A stretch of 64,000 nt of DNA from DAISJI01 sp964559835 (GTDB lineage: Bacteria > Acidobacteriota > Terriglobia > Terriglobales > Acidobacteriaceae), in contig CAZLJE010000004.1 of assembly GCA_964559835.1 (NCBI GenBank), positions 124,001 through 188,000 of the forward strand. The letters are read 5' to 3'. Positions 42,892 through 50,397 of the stretch are shown here, piece by piece. The notes under the pieces are model-generated. The model was not told where the DNA came from. It was given only the letters and a program-made list of their open reading frames with translations, and did not search any database. Position 1 is the first letter of the stretch; each line of letters opens with the position of its first letter. The translations under genes were made by a program, and so were the position numbers.

Positions 42892-43017
42892 ACATCTGGA
42901 GATCTTGAAATCTGGAGATCTGGACATCTGGAGATCTGGAGATCGGAAAACCCGCTGACCTACCGGACACCGCTTGTCCGATGTCCAGATTTCCAGATTT
43001 CAAGATCTCCAGATTGT
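42892..43017. repeat. Octamer array K (unit AGATCTGG), inverted arms
   Basis: This is the only array with an 8-nt period. The left arm (42892-42945) reads ACATCTGG, AGATCTTG, AAATCTGG, AGATCTGG, ACATCTGG, AGATCTGG, AGATCGGA. The right arm (42978-43017) reads GTCCAGAT, TTCCAGAT, TTCAAGAT, CTCCAGAT. It lies in the divergent region between aroC and the isomerase gene. Confidence 0.87.
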
Positions 43018-43149
43018 TGGCTTCACCCGATCGGACTAAGTACCGCAGTCCCGGTGGGGTTCACTGGTTTCCCGTGCTGGAGCGGGTTAAAATAGGACGA
43101 TCAGGTTTCCCGGTCAGTCCAGGCAGGTAATTTGCGTATCGGAAGTGTT

Positions 43150-44271
43150 ATGAAACGAGCGGTTATTCCCGTCGCGGTGGTGTGTCTGGTGGCCGCGGCC
43201 AGCTTTGGGGCGGACAGTGTGATTGAAGAGATCATCGTCCGCATCAACGGGTCTATCATTACCCGGTCCGACCTGCAGCGCAGCAAAGAGGACATCGTCC
43301 GCGAGTGCCGCGAGAGCAAGGGCGGTTCGGAGGCGGATTGCCAGGCAGAGCTGCGCGCGCGCGAAAAGGACGCACTGCGCGACCTGATCGACCAGCAATT
43401 GCTGATCCAGAAAGCCGCCGATGACGGAATCACGGGCGATACGGAACTGATCAAGCGGCTCGACGAGATGCGCAAGCAGATGAACCTCGGCAGTCTTGAG
43501 GAGTTGGAGAAGGCGGCCGCGGCGCAGGGCGTTTCGTTCGAGGACTACAAGCAGAACATCAAGAACCAGATCATCACCCAACAGGTGATCCAACGCGAAG
43601 TCGGGCCGAAGATCACCATCGGTCCCGCCGACGAAAAGAAGTTCTACGAGTCGCACCAGAAGGAATTGGACCGTCCGGAAGCGGTGCGCCTGAGCGAGAT
43701 CCTGCTGTCGACGGCGACGAAGCCGGCGAAAGAAGGGGACCCGGGCGGCGACGAAAATGCGGATAGCATCGCCGCAGCGGAGAAGAAGGCCGAAGAAGCC
43801 GCTGCCGCCCTGAAGAAGGGCGACAAGTTCGAGGATGTCGCCAAGAAATATTCCGACGGCCCCACCGCTCCGCAAGGTGGCGACCTGGGCGACTTCAAGC
43901 GCGGCACCCTGGCCAAGCAACTGGAAGATCGCGTCTTCGCAATGAAAAAGGACGAGGTCAGCGAACCCATCCGGACTAAACAGGGGTTCGTGATCCTGAA
44001 GGTCACTGCGCACCAGGCTCCCGGCGTTCCTTCGCTGAGCGATCCCGAGGTGAAGCAGGACATCGACAACGCCATCTACTACGAAAAACTCCAGCCGGCG
44101 TTGCGCGAATTCCTTACCAAGCTGCGTGAAGAGGCGTTCATCGACATCAAGCCCGGATTCGTGGATACCGGCGCGAGCCCCAATCAGACGAAGCCGGTGA
44201 TCACCACCGCGGCCGAAGATTCCGCCGCGAAAGAGAAACTGAAGAAGAAGAAAAAATTCGTCCTGTTCTAA
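43150..44271 (+). CDS. SurA-like parvulin peptidyl-prolyl isomerase
   Basis: A 373-residue exported chaperone-isomerase. A signal peptide (KRAVIPVAVVCLVAAASFGA, about 2-21) is followed by a SurA N-terminal helical domain (INGSIITRSDL) and one parvulin domain (about 175-300) with VRLSEILLST, GGDLGDFKRGTLAKQ and KQGFVILKV. SurA proteins assist outer-membrane protein folding in the periplasm. An acidic insertion PGGDENADSIAAAEKKAEEA sits inside the isomerase domain. The C-terminus is lysine-rich (KEKLKKKKKF). Start chosen at the signal peptide. A strong terminator follows. Confidence 0.9.
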   Translation: MKRAVIPVAVVCLVAAASFGADSVIEEIIVRINGSIITRSDLQRSKEDIVRECRESKGGSEADCQAELRAREKDALRDLIDQQLLIQKAADDGITGDTELIKRLDEMRKQMNLGSLEELEKAAAAQGVSFEDYKQNIKNQIITQQVIQREVGPKITIGPADEKKFYESHQKELDRPEAVRLSEILLSTATKPAKEGDPGGDENADSIAAAEKKAEEAAAALKKGDKFEDVAKKYSDGPTAPQGGDLGDFKRGTLAKQLEDRVFAMKKDEVSEPIRTKQGFVILKVTAHQAPGVPSLSDPEVKQDIDNAIYYEKLQPALREFLTKLREEAFIDIKPGFVDTGASPNQTKPVITTAAEDSAAKEKLKKKKKFVLF

Positions 44272-44285
44272 CGCATCGATGAAAT

Positions 44286-44318
44286 GGCCGGTCGAGTAAC
44301 CCCGACCGGCCGTTTCCG
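44286..44318 (+). terminator. Intrinsic terminator after the isomerase gene
   Basis: A perfect 9-bp stem, GGCCGGTCG (44286-44294) and CGACCGGCC (44303-44311), has an 8-nt loop and is followed by GTTTCC. It lies 15 nt after the stop codon. Confidence 0.75.
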
Positions 44319-44376
44319 TGGCGGCGTATCCTTCTGTGCTCTGGTTTATCTGATCTTAGTTGTGAGAGGTACATGA

Positions 44377-44973
44377 ATGCGGTGGATGGTGAGCATTGTG
44401 GTTGCGCTGGTCATCGTGATCATCGTGGTGCTGATTTACGCGTCCACGATCAACATGGCCGCCGCCGGCTCCAGCGGTATGGAGAACGCGATCATGACGC
44501 GCATGAAGTACGCGCACATCGGCGGCAAGAACGACCGCAATCCCGCTCCCGACACGCCTGAAACCGTGAAAGAAGGCGCCGAGCATTTCCAGCATCACTG
44601 CGAGATCTGCCACGGACTGGATGGGCAGAACACCGGAGTTCCGTTTGGTACGAAGATGTCGCCACCGGTGGCGGACCTGGCGTCGGCGCGCGTGCAGCAC
44701 TACACCGACGGGCAATTGAAGTGGATCATCGATAACGGCATCCGCTTCACGGGAATGCCGGGCTGGAAGGGAATCCTCAGCGACGAAGAAGCGTGGAACG
44801 TGGTCCGCTACATCCGGCATCTGCCTGCCAAGGGAAGCCTGGGTGCGCCGCCGGTGTTCAAGGAAGCGGAAGAAGAACACGAGCACGGCGAAGCCGGCGA
44901 ACAGCATCACGGCGAGGCGGGTGAGCACGAGCACGGCGGGGCAGAAGCACAGCCGCACCAGCATAAGCACTGA
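44377..44973 (+). CDS. Membrane-anchored c-type cytochrome with histidine-rich tail
   Basis: A 198-residue protein. An N-terminal membrane anchor (VSIVVALVIVIIVVLIYAS, about 5-23) precedes a periplasmic cytochrome c domain with the heme motif CEICH (about 73-77) and an axial methionine in TGMPGWKG (about 128). The last 40 residues are very rich in His, Glu and Gly (HEHGEAGEQHHGEAGEHEH), which could bind metal ions. An electron carrier for a periplasmic oxidoreductase is likely; the partner is unknown. Spacing to the antitoxin-toxin genes is close but they are on the opposite strand. Confidence 0.9.
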   Translation: MRWMVSIVVALVIVIIVVLIYASTINMAAAGSSGMENAIMTRMKYAHIGGKNDRNPAPDTPETVKEGAEHFQHHCEICHGLDGQNTGVPFGTKMSPPVADLASARVQHYTDGQLKWIIDNGIRFTGMPGWKGILSDEEAWNVVRYIRHLPAKGSLGAPPVFKEAEEEHEHGEAGEQHHGEAGEHEHGGAEAQPHQHKH

Positions 44974-45381
44974 TCAAGACTTGAATGGGTCGAAGATCTG
45001 GACGTGCAGCAGATCGAAGTCCTGCACATTCCGCGTAGCGACAGTGAGTCCGTGCACGCGAGCGGTCGCGGCAATCATTGCGTCGACCAACAATTCACCT
45101 GAAATGCCATGCATCAGACGCGCCCACTCGCGAAAGCACGCGCCGTTCATGGGAAGGATTTCAAATGCGGAACTGAGCGTGTCGACCCAGCGCTCGAGTT
45201 CGTCGGCTTTGGCTACATCTTGCTTTCGGGTCCGCTCGACTCCGATCTGGAGTTCTCCCAGAACAGCGGCGGGCAGGAACAGATGGTCATTCGGGATTCG
45301 CTGTATCCACGCGACCACGGCTCCATGCGGCTTCCGTTTCCGCAGCTCGGATACAACGTTCGTGTCGAGGAGATATTTCAA
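44974..45381 (-). CDS. vapC: PIN-domain ribonuclease toxin (VapC/FitB type)
   Basis: A 135-residue PIN-domain endoribonuclease. The acidic active-site residues are D in YLLDTNVVSEL (about 6), E in LGELQIG (about 42), D in LLVDAMIAATA (about 98) and D in ATRNVQDF (about 116). The start is TTG at 45381, overlapping the antitoxin stop as TTGA; the longer ATG reading lies inside the antitoxin. VapC/FitB toxins cut tRNA or mRNA and are held by the antitoxin encoded just upstream. Confidence 0.92.
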   Translation of the reverse strand: MKYLLDTNVVSELRKRKPHGAVVAWIQRIPNDHLFLPAAVLGELQIGVERTRKQDVAKADELERWVDTLSSAFEILPMNGACFREWARLMHGISGELLVDAMIAATARVHGLTVATRNVQDFDLLHVQIFDPFKS

Positions 45382-45638
45382 TCGAATTCCACGGGCTTCC
45401 GCAGCTTGAAATCCCGCCGTCGCTCGGGAACCCAATCGTCATAACGAGGTCCTGGGCCCAACAGGATTTCCTTCAGCGTGGGACGAGCCGCCGACTTCAA
45501 CCTGTTCCACTCCTCAATCGGAAGCAGTACCGCGGTTTCGACGCCCCTGCGCGTAACGATCTGCGGCCCCTTCTTCACGGCGGCTTCAACGAACTCACTG
45601 AACCTGGCCTTTGCGTCTTGCAGCTTCCAACAAGCCAT
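45378..45638 (-). CDS. vapB: Phd/YefM-type antitoxin
   Basis: An 86-residue antitoxin. The N-terminal half is a Phd/YefM DNA-binding domain (WKLQDAKARFSEFVEAA, TRRGVETAVLLPIEEW); the C-terminal half (RYDDWVPERRRDFKLRKP) should wrap the toxin. GAGGGAGTTCT precedes the ATG. A 34-nt palindrome lies 23 nt upstream of the start and is the likely operator. The gene overlaps vapC by 4 nt. Confidence 0.9.
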   Translation of the reverse strand: MACWKLQDAKARFSEFVEAAVKKGPQIVTRRGVETAVLLPIEEWNRLKSAARPTLKEILLGPGPRYDDWVPERRRDFKLRKPVEFD

Positions 45639-45660
45639 AGAACTCCCTCAACTGGAGTTT

Positions 45661-45694
45661 AGCATCTGACTAGTTCCCTGACTAGTCAGATGCT
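45661..45694. promoter_or_regulatory. 34-nt perfect palindrome upstream of vapBC
   Basis: AGCATCTGACTAGT (45661-45674) and ACTAGTCAGATGCT (45681-45694) are perfect 14-bp arms with a 6-nt centre. It lies between the 3' end of the PIN-TRAM gene and the vapB start. No T-run follows, so an operator for the VapB-VapC complex is more likely than a terminator. Confidence 0.8.
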
Positions 45695-45709
45695 GCGACT
45701 TGGCAGGTT

Positions 45710-46819
45710 CTATGCGTGCTGTTCGTTGGGCTGGTCGGGAGCCACGGCGGTGGCCGAGGTGGAGCTGGCGCCCGCCGGATGCGACGGTTGCGGCAGACCT
45801 GGCTTGGTATTGGCCGTGGGCCGCATCATCTCCGGCCGGGTACGCTCGTCGTACTTGCCAAAGATCATCTTGCCCGCCGTGGTTTGCAGCACGCTGGTGA
45901 CGGCGATATCGATGGTCTTGCCTATCAGCTTGCGCGCATTGTCCACCACGACCATGGTTCCATCGTCCAGGTAAGCGACGCCCTGGTTGTACTCCTTGCC
46001 TTCCTTGAGGATGAAGACACGCATGGCCTCGCCCGGCAGAACGATCGGTTTCAGGGAGTTGGCCAGTTCGTTGATATTGAGTACTTCCACACCCTGGAGC
46101 TGCGCCACCTTGTTCAGGTTGAAATCGTTGGTGACGATTTTGCCTTCCATCTCCTTGGCCAGTTCGATCAGCTTCATGTCCACTTCGCGGACGGACGGAT
46201 AATCCGTCTCGACGATCTGGACATTGAGAGTGGCAATCTTCTGGACGCGCTGGAGGATGTCGAGCCCGCGACGGCCGCGGTTGCGCTTGAGGGAATCCGC
46301 GCTGTCCGCAACCAATTGCAACTCGCGAAGGACGAACTGCGGGATGACGAGGATGCCGTCGATGAAGCCGGTCTCGGCGATGTCGGCGATGCGCCCGTCG
46401 ATGATGACGCTGGTGTCCAGGATCTTGTAGGTCTTTTTCGCCTGCTTTTCGCCGCCAAAGATGCCGCCCAGCGCGGACAGGTTCAGCAGGTCGCCCTTGT
46501 TACCGCCAACCACCAGCCCAACATAGGCCATGAAGAGCATGACCATGAGCTGGAGGAAGGCCTGAGTACTCCCAGGGGCGATGCTGTTGCGGATGACGAT
46601 ACTGAACAGGTAAGCGCCGAAGATGCCGAGCACGCTGCCGGCGGCGGCCCCGATCAACCTTTTCAGGCTGACCTGGCGCAGCCGCATTTCGAAGACCACG
46701 ACAGCGGCCCCGATGGCGGCGCCCACGATGGCATCCTGAGCGATGTGCAGGCCGAAAGGCCGTAGCAGCGCGCAAACGGCTGCAACGATGAGAACAAATG
46801 AAATCCGAATGATTCCCAT
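45710..46819 (-). CDS. PIN-TRAM membrane protein (YacL family)
   Basis: A 369-residue protein of the YacL type. Four N-terminal membrane segments (about 3-20, 25-45, 55-75, 88-108) precede a PIN nuclease domain (ILDTSVIIDGRIADI, about 131; VTNDFNLNKVAQ, about 232) and a TRAM RNA-binding domain (MRVFILKEGKEYNQGVAYL, about 270). Such membrane-bound PIN proteins are thought to act in RNA turnover. The TRAM region is followed by a proline-alanine tail. The acidic residues of the PIN site are intact. The gene reads toward vapBC. Confidence 0.9.
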   Translation of the reverse strand: MGIIRISFVLIVAAVCALLRPFGLHIAQDAIVGAAIGAAVVVFEMRLRQVSLKRLIGAAAGSVLGIFGAYLFSIVIRNSIAPGSTQAFLQLMVMLFMAYVGLVVGGNKGDLLNLSALGGIFGGEKQAKKTYKILDTSVIIDGRIADIAETGFIDGILVIPQFVLRELQLVADSADSLKRNRGRRGLDILQRVQKIATLNVQIVETDYPSVREVDMKLIELAKEMEGKIVTNDFNLNKVAQLQGVEVLNINELANSLKPIVLPGEAMRVFILKEGKEYNQGVAYLDDGTMVVVDNARKLIGKTIDIAVTSVLQTTAGKMIFGKYDERTRPEMMRPTANTKPGLPQPSHPAGASSTSATAVAPDQPNEQHA

Positions 46820-47151
46820 ATCCGGGGACCTCCGTCAGCCCAAAGGCCAGGCTGAACAGATACGAATTGGGGGACCTGTCTTAATCCTTCAGACAGCGAA
46901 CCGTATGAATGGCTGTCTTTATATCACTTACCGAGTCGACAAGCGAATCGCAAATGGTCGCACTGAGAGCCAAAGTCGGCCACCCCAGTTATCCAGATTG
47001 ATAACAAAGGACGCAGGTTTCCCGTTGCTTTCTGATTATTGGGGGCGCATCGTGATTAAGGCGGATACCTCACAGTTTAAGGTCCCAGTGACGCCGGGCC
47101 AGCTTCAGGAGCGACCTCAATTCCCCGGCGCTGCAGTCTGGAACCTTAACG

Positions 47152-47198
47152 AAACCGGCGCACGTCTCGGGGGAGAACAGCGCGCCGGTTTTTTTCTT
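47152..47198 (+). terminator. Strong intrinsic terminator in gene-free region
   Basis: AAACCGGCGC (47152-47161) and GCGCCGGTTT (47182-47191) form a perfect 10-bp stem with a 20-nt loop, followed by TTTTTCTTTTT. No protein gene precedes it on the plus strand, so it ends an untranslated RNA or acts as an attenuator. Confidence 0.8.
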
Positions 47199-47205
47199 TT
47201 TGAAA

Positions 47206-47284
47206 GTGGTCAGTAACCAGCAAGCCTGACGCAATATCTGAGGGTTCTACCTCCCGATCACTGACCACTGATCACCGACCACTC
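47206..47284. repeat. Heptamer array L (units GATCACT/GACCACT), partial inverted arm
   Basis: The right arm (47256-47284) reads GATCACT, GACCACT, GATCACC, GACCACT. A shorter complementary piece AGTGGTCAGTAACC lies at 47205-47218. The word set equals array D. It lies 24 nt before the quinone reductase start. Confidence 0.78.
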
Positions 47285-47307
47285 CGCAGAGTAAAATTCG
47301 CAGTGTC

Positions 47308-48303
47308 ATGCGCGCCGTTGTCATTTCCCGCTATGGTGGCCCCGAGGTGCTGGAGGTCCGCGAGGTTCCCGAGCCCCAGCCCCGGGCGGGGGAGATACTC
47401 GTGCGCGTGGAAGCCGGCGGAGTGAATTTCGCCGACCTGCTCGCCGCCCAAGGTGGATACCCCGGAACACCGCCTCCGCCGCTGGTCGCCGGGCGAGAGT
47501 TCTGTGGACGGCGCGAAGACACGGGCGAGCGCGTCATGGGGTATACGCAGTCGGGGGCGTTCGCTGAACTCGTCGCCATACGACCGGAGTTCATCTGGCC
47601 TGCGCCGGAGAGGTGGAGCGCCGAGGAATGCGCGGCATTCCCGGTGAATTTCTTTACTGCATATCTCGCGTTCTGGAAGGCGGGCCTGACTGAGGACGTC
47701 CCACCCTTCCAAAAACAGTCAGGGTGGGGCACCCACTCGGATCGCAAGCCTCGCGTGCTGATCCATGCCGTAGCTGGCGGGGTGGGCACGGCGGCGGTCC
47801 AGATCGGGGCCATCCTCGGTTGCGAGACCTTCGGGACGTCTTCTTCCGATGAGAAGCTGCACGAAGTAAAGAAGCTCGGCCTCACACACGCCATCAACTA
47901 CACGCGCGACGACTACGTCGAACGCGTGCGCGACCTCACCGGCGGCGAGGGCGTCGACGCGGTGTTCGAGATGCTTGGCGGCGAGCATGTGAAGAAGAGC
48001 GTGCAATGCCTGGCATGGCTGGGGCGGGTGATCAGTTATGGGTCCGCCACCGGCGAGCGTCCCAGCTTCGACCCGCACATCTTGTATGAACGCCAGACCA
48101 GCGTCCACGGCCTTTGGTTGAGCAAGATCGCGTTGCATCCGGAGATCATGCTGCCGGCATGGCGGCAACTTTCGCATTGGATCGCCGAGGACCGCCTGCG
48201 CCCGCAGGTCGGCCACGTCCTGCCGATGGATAAGGCGCCGGATGCGTACCGGCTGTTGGGCGACCGCCGGAACTACGGAAAAGTCGTTTTGCGCATCGCG
48301 TAA
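47308..48303 (+). CDS. NADPH:quinone reductase / zinc-type alcohol dehydrogenase family
   Basis: A 331-residue medium-chain dehydrogenase of the quinone-oxidoreductase branch, with no catalytic-zinc cysteine-histidine set. The N-terminal GroES-like domain (VVISRYGGPEVLEVREV ... GGVNFADLLAAQGGYPG) precedes the Rossmann domain with HAVAGGVGTAAVQIG (about 151-165) and AINYTRDDYVERVRDLTGG. It probably reduces quinones or enals with NADPH. It stands alone; a terminator family hairpin follows. Confidence 0.9.
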   Translation: MRAVVISRYGGPEVLEVREVPEPQPRAGEILVRVEAGGVNFADLLAAQGGYPGTPPPPLVAGREFCGRREDTGERVMGYTQSGAFAELVAIRPEFIWPAPERWSAEECAAFPVNFFTAYLAFWKAGLTEDVPPFQKQSGWGTHSDRKPRVLIHAVAGGVGTAAVQIGAILGCETFGTSSSDEKLHEVKKLGLTHAINYTRDDYVERVRDLTGGEGVDAVFEMLGGEHVKKSVQCLAWLGRVISYGSATGERPSFDPHILYERQTSVHGLWLSKIALHPEIMLPAWRQLSHWIAEDRLRPQVGHVLPMDKAPDAYRLLGDRRNYGKVVLRIA

Positions 48304-48648
48304 GCGATGCCGACTCGTCACACTGGCCTGTGCGCTGCGTCACATACAGCCTTCGTTCACCGCAGCTATTCTCAATTTGCGCGCTCAGGCGTGCCGGCAG
48401 TTGTGTCTCTTTAACTGCCGTTGCGTTCTTTGACAACTGTCGCCCTAACTGTGCTACCCAATGAGCTCCTGTGGGACGCGTGTGGGATATTTGCGTTTTT
48501 CGCGGCTTTTCTGTGGGACTGTGGGAAAAGGGGGGAGGGGGTGTGTGGCACCCTAAGTTTACCGGAAGGTAAACTGCGGCGGGTGGCCCACCCTAGCCGG
48601 TTTTGCTAGGGTGGGTACTGAAACAGAAACTCGAAACTGAAACTGTTC
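48304..48648. other. 345-nt convergent junction with hairpins and heptamer array M
   Basis: There is no gene. Contents are a hairpin with a GGAA loop, AGTTTACC and GGTAAACT (48556-48575), the second copy of the CCCACCCTAGC hairpin (48587-48615), and heptamer array M (48618-48650), which runs to the moeZ-like stop codon. Confidence 0.6.
48587..48615. terminator. Bidirectional terminator, CCCACCCTAGC hairpin family, copy 2
   Basis: CCCACCCTAGC (48587-48597) and GCTAGGGTGGG (48605-48615) form an 11-bp stem with a 7-nt loop, nearly identical to 17560-17588 including the flanking CGGGTGG. It lies between convergent genes. Confidence 0.75.
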
Positions 48649-48650
48649 CT
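48618..48650. repeat. Heptamer array M (unit GAAACTG)
   Basis: TGAAACA, GAAACTC, GAAACTG, AAACTGT with small length slips. It touches the stop codon region of the moeZ-like gene. No inverted arm. Confidence 0.65.
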
Positions 48651-49815
48651 AGTACTTCGGCACCTTTGGATCCACGCGATCCGCCCAGGCGAGGATCCCG
48701 CCGGTCAGGTTCTTCACCTTTTTGAAGCCGGCCTTTTGCAGGAAGTCGACGGCCTTCGCGCTACGTCCACCCATCTTGCAGTGGGCGACGATCTCACGGC
48801 TGGAATCCAGTTCGTTCACGCGCTTGGGGAGATCGTTCAACGGAATGAGGTACCCGCCGATATTGCAGATCTGGTATTCGTGCGGCTCTCGGACGTCGAG
48901 GATGAACAGGTCCTCGCCCGCGTCGCGCCGCCGCTTGAGTTCTTCGACCGAAATCTCCGGAAGCTTATTTGCGTCTTCCACCGGTTTCTCTTCTCCCCGG
49001 ATACCGCAGAATTGCTCGTAATCGATGAGCTTGGTGATAGTACGGTTTTTGCCGCACACGGGGCAATCCGGGTCCTTGCGCAACTTCAGTTCACGGAACT
49101 TCATGCCGAGCGCGTCGACCAGCAGCAGCCGTCCGATCAGCGGGTCGCCGGCGCCCAGGATCAGCTTGATCGCCTCGGTCGCCTGCATCACGCCAACGAG
49201 TCCGGGCAGCACGCCCAGCACGCCACCTTCGGCGCACGACGGCACCAGTCCCGGCGGGGGCGGCTCCGGATAAACGCAGCGGTAGCACGGACCGTTCTCC
49301 GTCGCGAAGACGCTCACCTGTCCCTCGAAGCGGAAGATCGAGCCATAGACGTTCGGCTTTCCGGTGAGAACGCAGGCATCGTTGACCAGGTAGCGGGTGG
49401 CGAAGTTGTCGGTGCCGTCGACGACGATATCGAATTCGCGGAACAGGTCGAGCGCGTTCTGGCTGGTCAAACGCGTTTCGAACGGGCGCAGTTCGACCTC
49501 CGGGTTCATCGCCTTGATCTTCTCGGCCGCGGATTGCAGCTTCGGACGCCCGACGTCGGACGTGGTGTGCAGGATCTGCCGCTGAAGATTAGTGAAGTCG
49601 ACGATATCGAAGTCGACAATGCCGAGTGTTCCCACACCCGCGGCGGCCAGGTACAGCGCGAGCGGCGAGCCCAGGCCGCCGGCGCCGATACAGAGCACCT
49701 TGGCGGCTTTGAGCTTCAACTGCCCCTCCATGCCGACTTCAGGCATGATGAGGTGGCGCGAGTAGCGGAGGATCTCTTCGTTCGTCAGCGTGTTGGGAAG
49801 TGTCGCGGTAGCCAT
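48649..49815 (-). CDS. moeZ: MoeZ-like E1 adenylyltransferase with rhodanese domain
   Basis: A 388-residue ThiF/MoeB-type enzyme. Residues 10-260 hold the ATP motif GAGGLGSPLALYLA (about 45-58) and NLQRQ (about 78), plus zinc cysteines in CVYP and CPVCGKN. Residues 290-388 form a rhodanese domain with the active-site cysteine in AHCKMGGRSAK (about 350). Such enzymes adenylate the C-terminal glycine of ubiquitin-like sulfur carriers and load sulfur as thiocarboxylate. The carrier gene is directly upstream. With the JAMM protease and CysM it forms the CysO pathway known from Mycobacterium tuberculosis. Confidence 0.92.
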   Translation of the reverse strand: MATATLPNTLTNEEILRYSRHLIMPEVGMEGQLKLKAAKVLCIGAGGLGSPLALYLAAAGVGTLGIVDFDIVDFTNLQRQILHTTSDVGRPKLQSAAEKIKAMNPEVELRPFETRLTSQNALDLFREFDIVVDGTDNFATRYLVNDACVLTGKPNVYGSIFRFEGQVSVFATENGPCYRCVYPEPPPPGLVPSCAEGGVLGVLPGLVGVMQATEAIKLILGAGDPLIGRLLLVDALGMKFRELKLRKDPDCPVCGKNRTITKLIDYEQFCGIRGEEKPVEDANKLPEISVEELKRRRDAGEDLFILDVREPHEYQICNIGGYLIPLNDLPKRVNELDSSREIVAHCKMGGRSAKAVDFLQKAGFKKVKNLTGGILAWADRVDPKVPKY

Positions 49816-49828
49816 TTCGACCTCAAAT

Positions 49829-49912
49829 CATTGGTGATTTAGTGATTTGTGATTGAGTGATTGAAACTCGTGCCATGGGAAATTGCCAATCACAAATCGC
49901 TAAATAACAAAT
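49829..49912. repeat. Heptamer array N (unit AATCACA), inverted arms
   Basis: TTGGTGATTTAGTGATTTGT and TGATTGAGTGATTGAAA (49831-49866, read in two pieces) form the left arm; GCCAATCACAAATCGCTAAA with AACAAAT (49884-49912) forms the right arm. Units are 7 nt with slips. It is the same word as array J and lies between the carrier gene and moeZ. Here a GAGG ribosome site survives before the moeZ start. Confidence 0.8.
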
Positions 49913-49942
49913 AAGTGGAACGATTACTGAGAGGCGAGAGTA

Positions 49943-50233
49943 CTAACAACAGGTACAACAACAACAGCCGCCGGCGATGGAGGGGACGATCGAGATCGTG
50001 TCCGTGGGCTGGACCGGGGTCTTTTCCTTGCTCAGGAAGCGGATATCTTCATCATTCACGTACACATTCACGAACGAGCGCAGGCGGCCTTCATCGGTGA
50101 ACAGGTGGCGGCGCAGCTCGGGATGGGCGGAGGTGAGCTGGTCCAAAGCATGGCCCACGGTCTCCGCATTCAGTTCGACGGAATCGGTTTTGGCGGCGTA
50201 CTGCCGCAGCGGGGTTGGGATCAGGATTTTCAT
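49943..50233 (-). CDS. cysO: CysO-like ubiquitin-fold sulfur carrier with cysteine-rich tail
   Basis: A 96-residue MoaD/ThiS/CysO-type carrier. The beta-grasp fold is visible (KILIPTPLRQYAA, FVNVYVNDEDIRF) and the conserved end reads TDTISIVPSIAGG. In known CysO the protein stops at this GG, which is adenylated and sulfurated. Here seven residues follow, CCCCTCC, six of them cysteine, encoded mostly by TGT. They would block activation unless removed. The adjacent JAMM protease could cut after GG, as QbsD does for QbsE; alternatively the tail binds metal. GAGAGGAACTTC precedes the ATG. It is third in the cysM-mec-cysO-moeZ operon. Confidence 0.92.
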   Translation of the reverse strand: MKILIPTPLRQYAAKTDSVELNAETVGHALDQLTSAHPELRRHLFTDEGRLRSFVNVYVNDEDIRFLSKEKTPVQPTDTISIVPSIAGGCCCCTCC

Positions 50234-50379
50234 TGTTGAAGTTCCTCTCCTCAGATTTCACGGCAGGGACTCGGCCCGCCGGGACGTTTGCTTGTCAACC
50301 TAGATGCACGGGCCCGGGCGACGGATTCAAAACGGGCAAAAATGGCCGCGGCCTGCGACATCTGGTCCAGCGATTCGTG

Positions 50380-50396
50380 GCAGGCGAGACGCCCGC
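50380..50396. repeat. REP-like palindrome after the JAMM gene
   Basis: GCAGGCG-AGA-CGCCCGC, followed by GTTACG, lies 1 nt past the JAMM gene stop. It is the same element as inside fmt. Confidence 0.7.
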
Positions 50397-50397
50397 G

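Larger units (their letters stand above)
46820..47307. other. 488-nt gap with strong terminator, possible small RNA or leader
   Basis: No convincing protein gene is present; an open frame reaching 47216 runs through the terminator and a heptamer array and is rejected. The plus strand from about 47040 has several GC-rich self-complementary pieces (GACGCCGGG, CCCCGGCGCTGC) and ends in a strong intrinsic terminator at 47152. A noncoding transcript or an attenuated leader of the quinone reductase gene at 47308 is possible. Confidence 0.45.

Noticed and set aside
42851..43003. N-terminal extension of chorismate synthase
   Set aside because: The extra residues are the translation of octamer array K and do not belong to the family.
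40996..43017. CRISPR-like repetition
   Set aside because: Units are 7-8 nt, contiguous, without unique spacers, and no cas gene is present.
46743..47216. Plus-strand frame over the gap after the PIN-TRAM gene
   Set aside because: It runs through the strong terminator into a heptamer array and shows no recognisable protein features.
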